A stretch of DNA of 61,189 nt, from the NCBI RefSeq assembly GCF_030693485.1, contig NZ_JAUYAN010000154.1:1-61189 (forward strand). The letters run 5' to 3'. Made by a program: the position numbers and the translations under genes. This DNA comes from Bradyrhizobium sp. (GTDB taxonomy: Bacteria > Pseudomonadota > Alphaproteobacteria > Rhizobiales > Xanthobacteraceae). Below, piece after piece: positions 1 through 11,022 of the stretch (its first letter is position 1; each line of letters starts with the position of its first letter). Under the pieces are notes generated by a model. The model made no database searches. It saw only the letters and a program-made list of their open reading frames with translations, and had not been told where the DNA came from.

Positions 1-670
1 CCCGGATGAATTGGGCGGCGTCTTCCTCGGCGGAACCGCCGATTTCGCCGATCATGACGATCGAGGTGGTTTTGGGATCGGCCAGGAACATCTCCAGCAT
101 GTCGATGAACTCGGTGCCCTTGACCGGGTCGCCGCCGATGCCGACCGCGGTGGTCTGGCCGAGACCTTCCTGGCTGGTCTGGAACACGGCTTCATAGGTC
201 AGCGTGCCCGACCGCGAGACGATGCCGACATTGCCCGGCTTGAAGATGTTGGCCGGCATGATGCCGATCTTGCATTCGCCGGCCGTCATCACGCCGGGGC
301 AATTCGGCCCAATCAGCCGCGACTTCGAGCCCGCCAGCGAGCGTTTTACCCTGACCATGTCGAGCACCGGAATGCCCTCGGTGATGCAGATGATCAGCGG
401 AATTTCCGCATCGATGGCTTCGCAGATCGCGTCCGCCGCGCCCGGCGGCGGCACGTAGATCACGCTGGCGTTGGCCCCGGTCCTGTCACGGGCCTCGGCC
501 ACGGTATCGAACACCGGCAGGCCGAGATGCACAGCGCCGCCTTTACCCGGCGAAGTGCCGCCGACCATCCTGGTGCCATAGGCGATCGCCGCTTCCGAAT
601 GAAAAGTGCCGTTCTTGCCGGTAAAACCCTGGCAAATGACTTTTGTATTCTTGTCGATCAGGATGGACAT
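1..670 (-). CDS. sucD: Succinyl-CoA ligase (ADP-forming) alpha subunit, 3' part outside the window
   Basis: TCA-cycle enzyme in the cytoplasm that interconverts succinyl-CoA and succinate with nucleotide phosphorylation, as a complex with SucC. About 223 of the usual ~290 residues are visible. The N-terminus reads [20 protein letters not shown], the CoA-binding Rossmann part, followed by GGTSPGKGG and IGPNCPG. The reading frame stays open to base 1, so the phospho-histidine region near residue 245-250 lies outside the window. The ATG at 668-670 is chosen because it gives the canonical family N-terminus; no strong Shine-Dalgarno is seen before it. It follows mdh, sucC and a DUF1579 gene on the same strand, probably in one operon. 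Confidence 0.96.
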   Translation of the reverse strand, partial: MSILIDKNTKVICQGFTGKNGTFHSEAAIAYGTRMVGGTSPGKGGAVHLGLPVFDTVAEARDRTGANASVIYVPPPGAADAICEAIDAEIPLIICITEGIPVLDMVRVKRSLAGSKSRLIGPNCPGVMTAGECKIGIMPANIFKPGNVGIVSRSGTLTYEAVFQTSQEGLGQTTAVGIGGDPVKGTEFIDMLEMFLADPKTTSIVMIGEIGGSAEEDAAQFIR

Positions 671-707
671 GTCTGGGTTTGCTTTCGCGGGCGGCAGGTC
701 AAAGGGA

Positions 708-1187
708 TCAGGGGATGCGCCGGTAAACGCCGGTGAGCACGTCGGCCCAGCCTTCCGCGTCAGGCGAGAACTGGATTTTCATGCTGTAGCTGTTGTCGTC
801 GATCATCTCATAGACGTGGCGGGCATTGCCGCGCAGCGAGCCGCGCACCAGGATCAGGGTCTGGCCGGTCCAGCCGCCGGAGGCCGGCGACGGCGGGTAG
901 TAGCCGAGCGAGTCGTGCCAGAACAATTTGTAGAGCCGGTCTTCGCGGTCGTAGGTGAATACGCCATGGGTGGCGAAGCTATCCTTGCCGTCGCGGGTCT
1001 GGCGGGTATCCTGGATCAGATAGAAGCCGTTGAGATCGATGCGGGCGGTGACGTGCGAGGTGGCGGGTCCGCCGGCGGTCCAGCGCGACGGATAGACGAT
1101 TTCCTCGCCGGACCACTCGCCCGCGAACGCCGCCAGCTTGCGGTGCTCCTCCAGCGGCGTCGGTGTGGCGAGACGGTCCTGGGCCAT
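708..1187 (-). CDS. DUF1579-like small protein between sucC and sucD
   Basis: A 159-residue protein with no signal peptide or membrane segment. It has a short helix-like start followed by a beta-rich body, with patterns such as [12 protein letters not shown] and [17 protein letters not shown] that fit the DUF1579 family, a lipocalin-like barrel of unknown function. It starts 5 bases after the sucC stop and ends about 38 bases before the sucD start, so it is almost certainly co-transcribed with both. The function is unknown. Its place between the two subunit genes of one enzyme suggests a link to central metabolism, but this is inference from position only. Confidence 0.85.
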   Translation of the reverse strand: MAQDRLATPTPLEEHRKLAAFAGEWSGEEIVYPSRWTAGGPATSHVTARIDLNGFYLIQDTRQTRDGKDSFATHGVFTYDREDRLYKLFWHDSLGYYPPSPASGGWTGQTLILVRGSLRGNARHVYEMIDDNSYSMKIQFSPDAEGWADVLTGVYRRIP

Positions 1188-1191
1188 CGGA

Positions 1192-2388
<1,197 letters not shown>

Positions 2389-2411
2389 CTGGACGTTCCC
2401 CGAACCCTCGT

Positions 2412-2434
2412 GCGGTGAATTTGGAATTCACCGC
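2412..2434. promoter_or_regulatory. Inverted repeat (10-bp arms) in the sucC leader
   Basis: GCGGTGAATT and AATTCACCGC flank a three-base centre. The arms pair perfectly. The element ends 24 bases upstream of the sucC ATG (minus strand), so it could be an RNA hairpin ahead of the ribosome-binding site or a palindromic operator. The structure is seen directly; the role is not known. Confidence 0.5.
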
Positions 2435-2575
2435 GTTTTGCCATCTGGCATGCCATATACCACGGGCGCTGCAAATTCGAAACCCTTCGGGATTTCATCG
2501 CACCTGTGCTGCTGTTGATTCGGGGTCCGCATCTTACGAACCCCGGAAACGGAAACGCCGGAAATCCAAATGGGA

Positions 2576-3565
<990 letters not shown>

Positions 3566-3680
3566 TCAAGGAGAGGGATAGAAGGAAGCTGGATGGCTGG
3601 TTATCCCTTTCGAGGGACCCATTCAAGTCAACCTATGCCCAATTATCGGCCCTGCCTCGATTTCGGTTAGGGCCAATCGT

Positions 3681-3759
3681 CATTCCGGGATGGTGCGTCA
3701 GCACCAGACCCGGAATCTCGAGATTCCGGGTTCGATGCTGACGCATCGCCCCGGAATAA
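3681..3759. repeat. Palindromic intergenic repeat, CATTCCGGG family, copy A1
   Basis: The outer arms ATTCCGGG and CCCCGGAAT enclose TGCGTCAGC/GCTGACGCA arms and a central CCCGGAATCTCGAGATTCCGGG-type palindrome that I split as CCCGGAATCT plus its complement. It sits 12 bases from the zapE stop, between convergent-side ends and mdh. Similar copies lie at 11595, 12422 and 19232. Confidence 0.8.
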
Positions 3760-3770
3760 CGGCTACGCCG

Positions 3771-4955
3771 TCAGGTCTCCACCAATCCCGTACTCGAGCC
3801 GCTCGCCTCGGAATCCCTATGGCCGTGGGGCAGCGCCAGATAGGACTCCGAGCTCATCTCGATCAGCCGCGATGACGTCCGCTTGAACTCGCTGGCCTCA
3901 TGGCCCTGGGTCGCGGCATACAGCAACAGCGGGTCGGCCTCGGCCGAGGCCATCAGCTTCACGGCGTTGTCATAGAGCGTGTCGATCAGCGTGATGAAGC
4001 GCTTGGCGGCGTTGCGATCGGCATAATCCATCGCCGGAATGCGATCGATCATGATGGTGTGATAATCATGCGCCAGCCGCAGATAGTCGGACGCTGCCAG
4101 CGGCTTCTCGCAGATATCGGGAAACGAAAACCGCGCCACGCCATGCGCCGAACACGGCACATGCAGGATGCGGCCCTTGATCGAAATATCGCGGGGCTTG
4201 CGGGGCGCGTTGCCGGTTATCCTGACCCAGGCCCTGCCGAGGGCATCGGCTGCGGCCTGGTCCGCCGGCACCAGCCACATTTTTACGCCCGCGAGTTTTT
4301 CGAGCCGGAAGTCGGTGCGGGCGTCGAGCCGCAGCACGTCCATATGGGCGGAAATATGCGCGATGAAGGGCAGGAACAGCGCGCGGTTGAGGCCGCCCTT
4401 GTAGAGATCGTCGGGCGCGACGTTGGAGGTCGCCACCACCACGGTGCCGAGCTCGAACAATTTTGAGAACAGACGGCCTAAGATCATCGCGTCGGCGATG
4501 TCGGTGACGTGGAATTCGTCGAAACACAACAGCCAGGCCTCGTCGAAAATCGCCGCTGCCGTGAGCCCGATCACATCGCCGTCGGAGATCTCGCCGCGCT
4601 TGATGTTCTGGCGGTAGCCGTAGATCCGCTCATGCACCTCGGCCATGAATTCATGGAAATGGGCGCGGCGCTTGTGCAGCACCGGGCTCTGCTGGAAAAA
4701 CAGATCCATCAGCATGGTCTTGCCGCGCCCGACTTCGCCATGGACGTAGAGGCCGCTCGGCGGCGCCTCGTCCTTGTCGCCGAACAGCCGGCCGAACAGG
4801 CTCTGCTTGCGCAGCGGCTTGTAGCCGGCGAGCCGCGCCTCGAGGTCCGCGAACGCATCGACGGCTGCCGCCTGCGCAGCATCGGCCTCGATCGCGCCCG
4901 AGGACACGAGGCTCTGATAATGGCTAAGGAACGAGACGTCGGGCGGAGGCAGCAT
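3771..4955 (-). CDS. zapE: Cell division protein ZapE (AFG1-family ATPase)
   Basis: AAA+-like ATPase of the AFG1/ZapE family, associated with the Z-ring in proteobacteria. The protein is 394 residues, the usual length. Walker A is GEVGRGKT at about residues 73-80 and Walker B is LLCFDEFHVTD at about 142-152. It also has the family's KRRAHFHEFMAEVH segment. No signal peptide is present. The gene is transcribed away from thpR, and its stop lies next to a palindromic repeat. The family assignment is strong; the cell-division role comes from work on the E. coli protein. Confidence 0.93.
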   Translation of the reverse strand: MLPPPDVSFLSHYQSLVSSGAIEADAAQAAAVDAFADLEARLAGYKPLRKQSLFGRLFGDKDEAPPSGLYVHGEVGRGKTMLMDLFFQQSPVLHKRRAHFHEFMAEVHERIYGYRQNIKRGEISDGDVIGLTAAAIFDEAWLLCFDEFHVTDIADAMILGRLFSKLFELGTVVVATSNVAPDDLYKGGLNRALFLPFIAHISAHMDVLRLDARTDFRLEKLAGVKMWLVPADQAAADALGRAWVRITGNAPRKPRDISIKGRILHVPCSAHGVARFSFPDICEKPLAASDYLRLAHDYHTIMIDRIPAMDYADRNAAKRFITLIDTLYDNAVKLMASAEADPLLLYAATQGHEASEFKRTSSRLIEMSSESYLALPHGHRDSEASGSSTGLVET

Positions 4956-5019
4956 GGCCCCTTACGGCCCTAGCGGGAGCAAAATTGCAAGCCGTGAATT
5001 GGTGTGAGGGGTATGCGCT

Positions 5020-5162
5020 TTCTTCTCCCGCGCCCCGTTCTTACGGGGAGAGGGTCAGGTTGAGGGGCTCTCTCAACCATTACGACCCGCGGATAGTCCC
5101 CCTCACTCGAATTTCTCGCTACGCTTGAAATTCGACCTCTCCCCGCAAGCGATGGCGAGGTG
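5020..5162. repeat. Intergenic repeat, CTCTCCCC...GGGGAGAG family, copy C1
   Basis: Complementary ends (TTCTCCCGCGCCCC and a GGGGAGAGGG block on one side, CCTCTCCCCGCAAGC on the other) bracket a segment with GAATTTCTC/AAATTC arms. It lies between zapE and thpR and has relatives at 19801, 22257, 39771, 42505, 47001, 49500 and 58891. Confidence 0.75.
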
Positions 5163-5168
5163 AAGCCC

Positions 5169-5705
5169 TCACGCGCTCAGCGCGTAGGAATCCTCGACCA
5201 CGTAGGGGCCGCCGCCGGTGGAGGCGCGCGAGGAGAACAGCACGAAGCGCGATGCCGTGAACACGCGCGTGGGGAAATAGCCGCGCACCGACAGATAATC
5301 GGCGACATCCTGGTTGGAGGCGTCGCGCAGCCGCGCCAGCGTCACATGCGGGGTGAACTTGCGGCCCTCGGGATCGAGCCCGATGCGTTGCATCAGGCGT
5401 TCCAGCTCGGCCTGCAACTCGATCAAAGGGCGGCTCGGCACCACCGAGGCGACCACGGCGCGTGGTTTCTTTCCGCCGAAACTCGACAGGCCCTGCAGGG
5501 CGACTTCGAACGGCTTGCGGTTGATGCGGAACAGCAGCGAGGCGATTTCATTCGCCGCGACACCGTCGATATCGCCGATGAAGCGCAAGGTGACGTGGTA
5601 ATTTTCGGGGTCGATCCAGCGCGCGCCCGGCAGGCCGCCACGCAAATGGGAAAGCGTCTGGCCGATCTCGGCCGGGATTTCCAGTCCAGTGAACAAACGC
5701 GGCAT
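5169..5705 (-). CDS. thpR: RNA 2',3'-cyclic phosphodiesterase (2H family)
   Basis: 2H phosphoesterase, formerly called 2'-5' RNA ligase, which opens 2',3'-cyclic phosphates on RNA ends. Both catalytic HxT motifs are visible: HVTLRFIGD at about residue 37 and HVTLARL at about residue 120. The start at 5705 gives MPRLFTGLEIP, the usual family N-terminus, with a GGGAG Shine-Dalgarno 7 bases upstream. A longer frame starting at 5744 adds 13 residues without an equivalent site. The product is 178 residues. Confidence 0.93.
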   Translation of the reverse strand: MPRLFTGLEIPAEIGQTLSHLRGGLPGARWIDPENYHVTLRFIGDIDGVAANEIASLLFRINRKPFEVALQGLSSFGGKKPRAVVASVVPSRPLIELQAELERLMQRIGLDPEGRKFTPHVTLARLRDASNQDVADYLSVRGYFPTRVFTASRFVLFSSRASTGGGPYVVEDSYALSA

Positions 5706-5840
5706 CGCACGACTCCCGATGCAAGAAACCCGGTATCGAATCACCGATGGCTATTTTTACCGCAAGAATATGACTCTGCGAAGCATCCGGCGTGAGGACC
5801 CGGGGAAACTCCTGTGCTTAAGGTTATCGCTGCCTGTTTT

Positions 5841-6494
5841 TCAGCTGCGTTGCCCTGTTATCGCACCCAGAAATGCCTCCACCGTGGGCAGGATGTTCTT
5901 GACGATGACGTCGATGCCTTCCGCGGTCGGATGCAGACCGTCCGGTTGATTGAGCCTGGCCTCGGTGGCGACGCCCTCGAGGAAAAACGGATACAGCGAC
6001 ACGCCGAACTCCCGGGCGATATCGGGATAGATGGCGTTGAAGCGGGCCGCGTAATCGGCCCCGTAATTCGGCGGTGCGTACATGCCGCACAGTAGAACGG
6101 CGATCTTGCGCGCCTTCAGCCGCGTCAGAATGTCCGTCAGGGCCGATCGGGTGACCTTGGGATCGACGCCGCGCAGCGCGTCATTGGCGCCGAGTTCGAC
6201 AATCACGGCCTCCGTGCCCTCCGGCACCGACCAGTCGAGCCGGTCACGGCCGCCCGAACTGGTGTCGCCGGAAACCCCGGCGTTGATCATATCGACCGCT
6301 ATCCCCTTGGACTGCAAGGCCTTTTGTAACCGAGCCGGAAACGCAACGGGGGCCGACAGGCCAAAGCCGGCACTCAGCGAATCACCCAGGACCACCATCT
6401 TCACCGGCTTGGTCTCGCGGGCCGCCGTCACCTGGGCCGAGGCCGTGGCGGGCGCCAGCAGCAACAGGCTCAACACGAGCATGTGCGCGAACAT
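5841..6494 (-). CDS. tesA: TesA/arylesterase-type SGNH hydrolase, exported
   Basis: GDSL/SGNH lipase-esterase of the thioesterase I/arylesterase group, acting in the periplasm on acyl esters or acyl-CoA-like substrates. The start at 6494 gives MFAHMLVLSLLLLAPATASA, a clear signal peptide. Block I is GDSLSAG with the nucleophile Ser near residue 39. Block III is ELGANDALRG, and block V is DGLHPTAEG with the catalytic Asp and His. The product is 217 residues. It is divergent from the ABC transporter gene at 6544 with about 50 bases between them. This pairing of TesA with the YbbA/YbbP exporter is widespread (E. coli tesA-ybbAP), which suggests a shared task in envelope lipid handling. Confidence 0.93.
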   Translation of the reverse strand: MFAHMLVLSLLLLAPATASAQVTAARETKPVKMVVLGDSLSAGFGLSAPVAFPARLQKALQSKGIAVDMINAGVSGDTSSGGRDRLDWSVPEGTEAVIVELGANDALRGVDPKVTRSALTDILTRLKARKIAVLLCGMYAPPNYGADYAARFNAIYPDIAREFGVSLYPFFLEGVATEARLNQPDGLHPTAEGIDVIVKNILPTVEAFLGAITGQRS

Positions 6495-6543
6495 CCGCCA
6501 CCCCCCCTCGACCTCGCCCGAGGAAGTGCCATATGAGCGGACC

Positions 6544-7278
6544 ATGGACAGTCTCATCAAACCCTCATCACTGGCCGGCCTCGCGCCGGACACCATTGCC
6601 ATCACCAACGTCAATCTCTCGCTCGGCACGGGGGCGGCACGCGTTCATATCCTCAAGGATATCAGCCTGCGGGTCGCTTCGGGTGAAGCAATCGGCCTGA
6701 TCGGCCCCTCCGGTTCAGGAAAATCTACCCTGCTGATGGTGATGGCGGGATTGGAGCGTCCTGACAGCGGAGAGGTGGTGGTCAGCGGCACCCCGTTCAA
6801 TGCCCTCGACGAAGACGCGCTGGCGCGCTTTCGCGGCCGCCAGGTCGGCATCGTGTTCCAGTCGTTCCACCTGATTCCGACCATGACGGCGCTGGAAAAT
6901 GTCGCGGTGCCGCTGGAACTGGCCGGCAATCCCGATGCGTCGAGACGCGCGGCGCAGGAACTGACATCGGTCGGTCTCGGCGACCGCCTGCATCATTACC
7001 CCACCCAATTGTCCGGCGGCGAACAGCAGCGGGTAGCACTGGCCCGTGCGCTGGCGCCCGATCCGGCGATCCTGGTGGCGGACGAGCCGACCGGCAATCT
7101 CGACGAAGCCACCGGCAAGCAGATCGTCGATCTGCTGTTCACCAAGCATGCCGAGCGCGGCATGACGCTGGTGCTGGTCACCCACGATACCTCGCTGGCG
7201 CAGCGCTGCGACCGCGTGGTGCGGCTGCGTTCCGGCCGGATCGACACCCAGCCCGCCGATCGCGAAGCCGCTTCATGA
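6544..7278 (+). CDS. ybbA: ABC transporter ATP-binding protein, YbbA/LolD type
   Basis: ATPase subunit of the MacB/LolCDE superfamily. It has 244 residues. Walker A is GPSGSGKS at about 54-61, the signature is LSGGEQQRVALARAL, and Walker B is ILVADEPTGNLDE, typical of LolD/MacB/YbbA. The ATG at 6544 is chosen because the domain starts soon after it and the upstream frame is antisense to tesA. It overlaps the permease gene by 4 bases (ATGA), so the two are translationally coupled. The substrate is unknown; the tesA neighbour favours the YbbA-YbbP assignment. Confidence 0.92.
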   Translation: MDSLIKPSSLAGLAPDTIAITNVNLSLGTGAARVHILKDISLRVASGEAIGLIGPSGSGKSTLLMVMAGLERPDSGEVVVSGTPFNALDEDALARFRGRQVGIVFQSFHLIPTMTALENVAVPLELAGNPDASRRAAQELTSVGLGDRLHHYPTQLSGGEQQRVALARALAPDPAILVADEPTGNLDEATGKQIVDLLFTKHAERGMTLVLVTHDTSLAQRCDRVVRLRSGRIDTQPADREAAS

Positions 7279-9860
7279 GCCTCGCCCTCGAACGTATTGC
7301 CGCCGAACCCGCCTCCGGCAGCCGCGCCACGGCGCTCGCCTTGCGCTACGCGCTGCGCGAATTGCGCAGCGGCCTGCGCGGCTTCTACGTCTTCATCGCC
7401 TGTATCGCGCTTGGCGTTTTGGCGATTGCCGGGGTCGGGTCGGTGGCGGCGAGCCTCGGCGACGGACTGGCGCGCGAAGGCCGCACGCTGCTCGGCGGCG
7501 ACGTCGCCTTCTCCCTGATTCAGCGCGAGGCCAAGCCGGACGAAATCGCGTTTCTGCGGTCGCGCGGCGAAGTGTCGGTCGCGGCGACGCTGCGCGGCAT
7601 GGCGCGCACCGGCGACGGCCGCCTCGCACTGGTCGAGCTCAAGGCGGTCGACCGCGCCTACCCGATGCTCGGCGAGTTGACTCTCCAACCGAAAGTGCCG
7701 GTGGCGGATTTGCTGGCCCAGCGTGACGGCGCATTCGGGGCGGCCGCCGATTCGATCCTGCTGGCGCGGCTCGATCTGAAAATCGGCGACCGCATCTCCG
7801 TCGGCAATGCGACATTCCAGATTCGCAGCGTGGTCTCGGCCGAACCGGACAAATTGGCCGGCGGCGTCGGCCTCGGCCCGCGATTCCTGGTCAGCGAAGC
7901 CGGCCTGCGCGCGACCGAGTTGCTGCAACCGGGCAGCCTGGTGCGCTGGATCTACCGGGTCAGGTTGCCCGATAATGCCGCCAATGATCGCGCCGCGACC
8001 GCGCTCGCCGATGCCGCGCGAAGCAACCTGCCCGAAGCCGGCTGGGAGATTCGCAGCCGCGGCAATGCCTCGCCGCAACTCGAACGCACCATCAACCGCT
8101 TCACCCAGTTCCTGACCCTGGTCGGCCTCGCCGCGCTGCTGGTCGGCGGCGTCGGCGTCGCCAACGCCGTCAAGAGCCATATCGATCGCCGCCGCGACGT
8201 CATCGCCGCCTTCAAGGCGCTGGGCGCCACCGGCCGCGACGTCTTCACCATCTATTTGACCCAGGTGGTCGTGCTCGCGACCGTCGGCTCGGTGATCGGC
8301 CTCGTCGCCGGCGCGGCACTGCCCTTCGCCATTGTCGGCGTGTTCGGCACGCTGCTGCCGCTGCCCGTGGCGCCGGCGCTGCATCTCGATGAACTGGCGC
8401 TGTCGTTCGTCTACGGCCTGCTGACGGCGCTCGCCTTCGGACTGTGGCCGCTCGGCCGGGTGCATGACGTGCCGGTGGCGGCGCTGTTCCGCGAGGCGGT
8501 GAGCAGCGAATGGCATCGTCCGCGCTGGGGTTATCTCGTGCTGATGGCGGTCGTGATCTCGCTGCTGATCGCGGTGGCGATCGGGCTGGCCTATGACAAG
8601 CGGATCGCAGCGGTGTTCGTGGCTTCCTCGATCGTGGTGTTCGCGCTGCTGCGCGGCATCGCCGCCGGCCTGATGGCGCTGGCGCGACGCCTGCCGCGCA
8701 CCCGCGTCACCATGCTGCGGCTGGCGATCGCCAATATCTACCGGCCCGGCGCGCTGACACCGTCGGTGGTGATGTCGCTCGGCCTCGGCCTCGCGGTGCT
8801 GGTCACCATCACCCAGATCGACGGCAATCTGCGACGGCAATTCCTGGCGGCGTTGCCGGACCGCGCGCCATCGTTCTATTTCATCGATATTCCCACCGGC
8901 GAGTCCGAGCGCTTCGACGCCTTCCTGAAGGCGACCGCGCCGCAATCCACCGTCGAGGATGTGCCGATGCTGCGCGGCCGTATCGTCGGCGCCCGCGGCC
9001 TCAAGGCGGAAGACCTCAAGCCGTCATCCGACATCGCCTGGGTGCTGCAGAGCGACCGCGGCCTGACCTATACCGGCGAAATCCCCAAGGGATCGAAGGT
9101 GGTCGAGGGCCAATGGTGGAGCGCCGATTATGCCGGCCCGCCGCTGGTCTCGATCGAGAAGAAAATCGCCAACGGGCTGGGGCTCAAGGTCGGCGACGAA
9201 ATCGTCGTCAATGTGCTCGGCCGCGACATTCCCTCCACCATCGGCAATACGCGCACCGTGGACTGGCAGGGGCTCGGCATCAATTTCGCGCTGGTGTTCT
9301 CGCCCAACGCCTTCAAGGGCGCGCCGCATACCCATATCGCGACCCTGACCGAGGCGCACCCGGACCCGGCCGGCGACGCCCGGATCGTCAAGGCGGTGGC
9401 CGACGCCTTCCCGATGGTGACCAGCGTGCGCGTGCGTGAGGCGCTGGAGACCATCGGTACGGTGGTGACCAATCTGGTGCTGGCGATCCGCGGCGCCAGC
9501 ACGGTGACGTTGATCTCGGCCATTCTGGTGCTGGGCGGCGCGCTGGCCGCCGGCCACCGCCACCGGGTCTATGACGCCGTGATCCTGAAAACCCTGGGCG
9601 CCACAAGGGCGCGGCTGCTCGGCGCCTACGCGCTGGAATATCTGATGATCGGCTTTGCCACCGCGATTTTCGGGGTGATCGCCGGTTCCGTTGCCGCCTG
9701 GCTGATCGTGACCCGGCTGATGACCCTGAGCTTCGTCTGGCAGGCCGGCAGCGCCGCGGGCGTGGTGGCGGCGGCGCTGATCGTGACGGTCGGCCTCGGG
9801 CTGCTCGGCACGCTGCTGGCCCTGAACCAGAAGCCGGCAACCGTGCTGCGGAATTTATGA
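7275..9860 (+). CDS. ybbP: FtsX-like ABC exporter permease, YbbP type
   Basis: An 861-residue inner-membrane protein with two FtsX domains and large periplasmic segments. The first transmembrane helix is near residue 40 (GFYVFIACIALGVLAIAG), the first FtsX block follows at about residues 270-400, a middle helix cluster is at about 415-480, and the second FtsX block closes the C-terminus at about 735-855. This long architecture is typical of YbbP rather than LolC/E or MacB. It overlaps ybbA by 4 bases. The transported substrate is unknown in this family. Confidence 0.9.
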   Translation: MSLALERIAAEPASGSRATALALRYALRELRSGLRGFYVFIACIALGVLAIAGVGSVAASLGDGLAREGRTLLGGDVAFSLIQREAKPDEIAFLRSRGEVSVAATLRGMARTGDGRLALVELKAVDRAYPMLGELTLQPKVPVADLLAQRDGAFGAAADSILLARLDLKIGDRISVGNATFQIRSVVSAEPDKLAGGVGLGPRFLVSEAGLRATELLQPGSLVRWIYRVRLPDNAANDRAATALADAARSNLPEAGWEIRSRGNASPQLERTINRFTQFLTLVGLAALLVGGVGVANAVKSHIDRRRDVIAAFKALGATGRDVFTIYLTQVVVLATVGSVIGLVAGAALPFAIVGVFGTLLPLPVAPALHLDELALSFVYGLLTALAFGLWPLGRVHDVPVAALFREAVSSEWHRPRWGYLVLMAVVISLLIAVAIGLAYDKRIAAVFVASSIVVFALLRGIAAGLMALARRLPRTRVTMLRLAIANIYRPGALTPSVVMSLGLGLAVLVTITQIDGNLRRQFLAALPDRAPSFYFIDIPTGESERFDAFLKATAPQSTVEDVPMLRGRIVGARGLKAEDLKPSSDIAWVLQSDRGLTYTGEIPKGSKVVEGQWWSADYAGPPLVSIEKKIANGLGLKVGDEIVVNVLGRDIPSTIGNTRTVDWQGLGINFALVFSPNAFKGAPHTHIATLTEAHPDPAGDARIVKAVADAFPMVTSVRVREALETIGTVVTNLVLAIRGASTVTLISAILVLGGALAAGHRHRVYDAVILKTLGATRARLLGAYALEYLMIGFATAIFGVIAGSVAAWLIVTRLMTLSFVWQAGSAAGVVAAALIVTVGLGLLGTLLALNQKPATVLRNL

Positions 9861-10145
9861 CAAACTGAACAGGTTGTCGCAGGGTTAACGCGGGTCGCCG
9901 CGAACCGGCCAATTGTCGGGGATTTTCAGCACTCCCCGCATCAGGCGCCCTGATAACATGCCGCAGAGCGACATTCAGCCGCGCATGGAAGCTTGCGGTG
10001 AATGTGTTAGTTTCCCACATACCAATCGGGTCAGACGCCGGTTTGTTGACGCAATGCAATGTCAGCGAGTGACGGTATCTGAGATAGTTTCTAGCTGGCG
10101 CCGCAAACCCTTGCTTCGCCGGGCCAACAAGATGGGAATTCGACC
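9861..10145. other. Intergenic region upstream of the Bax-inhibitor gene
   Basis: 285 bases without a convincing gene. No SD-preceded ORF with family-like sequence is seen. TTGACG occurs at about 10045, but no good -10 follows at the right distance. It probably carries the promoter of the downstream gene. Confidence 0.4.
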
Positions 10146-10937
10146 ATGTCGGACCTAGACCGCAACTACGCTTCTCCCTTCGGCCGGGCCGCCGGGCGCA
10201 CTGACGCTGCGACCGTCGACGCCGGTCTGCGCTCCTACATGCTGCGCATCTACAACTACATGACGATCGGCCTGGCCATCACCGGCCTCGCCGCGCTCGG
10301 CGTGTATATGGCAGCGGTGACCACCGATCAGGCCGGCGCCGCGGCCAAGTTCGGCAACGCCTATCTGACGCAGTTTGGCTACGCGATGTATGTCAGCCCG
10401 CTGAAGTGGCTGTTCATCCTGGCGCCGCTCGCCATGGTGTTCGCGATTTCGTTCGGCATCAACCGGCTCAAGCCCGCAACGGCGCAGCTGATGTTCTGGG
10501 CGTTCGCGGCGTTGATGGGCATCTCGCTGTCGTCGATCTTCCTGGTGTACACGCACACCTCGATCGTGCGGGTGTTCTTCATCACCTCGGCGGCGTTTGG
10601 CGCGCTCAGCCTCTACGGCTACACCACCAAGCGTGACCTGACCGGCATGGGCTCGTTCCTGATCATGGGCCTGTTCGGCATCATCATCGCGAGCGTGGTC
10701 AACATCTTCCTCGCCAGCTCGATGCTGCAGTTCATCGTGTCGGTGGTGGGCGTGCTGGTGTTCGCGGGCCTCACCGCCTGGGATACCCAGCGGCTGAAGA
10801 ACGACTACATCTACGGCTTCGCCTCCGAGGGCGGTGAAGTGGCGGAGCGTGCGGCGATTACCGGTGCCCTGTCGCTCTACCTGAACTTCATCAACCTGTT
10901 CACGCTGCTGCTGCAGTTGCTCGGTCAACGCGACTGA
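10146..10937 (+). CDS. Bax inhibitor-1/YccA family membrane protein
   Basis: A 263-residue polytopic membrane protein with about seven hydrophobic segments from residue 38 to the end. The Bax inhibitor-1 (UPF0005) pattern is visible, including the GLTAWDTQRLKNDY motif whose conserved Asp is thought to control pH-dependent ion leak in this family. It probably moves Ca2+ or other ions or modulates membrane proteases, but its physiological role in alphaproteobacteria is not settled. It is followed by a strong intrinsic terminator and is monocistronic. Confidence 0.93.
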   Translation: MSDLDRNYASPFGRAAGRTDAATVDAGLRSYMLRIYNYMTIGLAITGLAALGVYMAAVTTDQAGAAAKFGNAYLTQFGYAMYVSPLKWLFILAPLAMVFAISFGINRLKPATAQLMFWAFAALMGISLSSIFLVYTHTSIVRVFFITSAAFGALSLYGYTTKRDLTGMGSFLIMGLFGIIIASVVNIFLASSMLQFIVSVVGVLVFAGLTAWDTQRLKNDYIYGFASEGGEVAERAAITGALSLYLNFINLFTLLLQLLGQRD

Positions 10938-10962
10938 CGGCTTCCCTGAAGCGGAGTAGTTC

Positions 10963-10996
10963 GAGCCCCGGCCTCACGGCCGGGGCTTTTTCTTTT
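10963..10996 (+). terminator. Rho-independent terminator after the Bax-inhibitor gene
   Basis: The stem AGCCCCGGCC / GGCCGGGGCT with loop TCAC is followed by TTTTTCTTTT. It lies about 25 bases downstream of the stop. Confidence 0.9.
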
Positions 10997-11022
10997 GCGG
11001 GGAGTAAAATAATCTCCTCGCC

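Noticed and set aside
6996..8945. 649-codon minus-strand frame opposite the ABC permease
   Set aside because: Arg/Gln/His-rich low-complexity shadow of a real FtsX permease gene; no signal, domain or ribosome-binding site.
10045..10075. TTGACG upstream of the Bax-inhibitor gene as a -35 box
   Set aside because: No acceptable -10 box at 16-18 bases.
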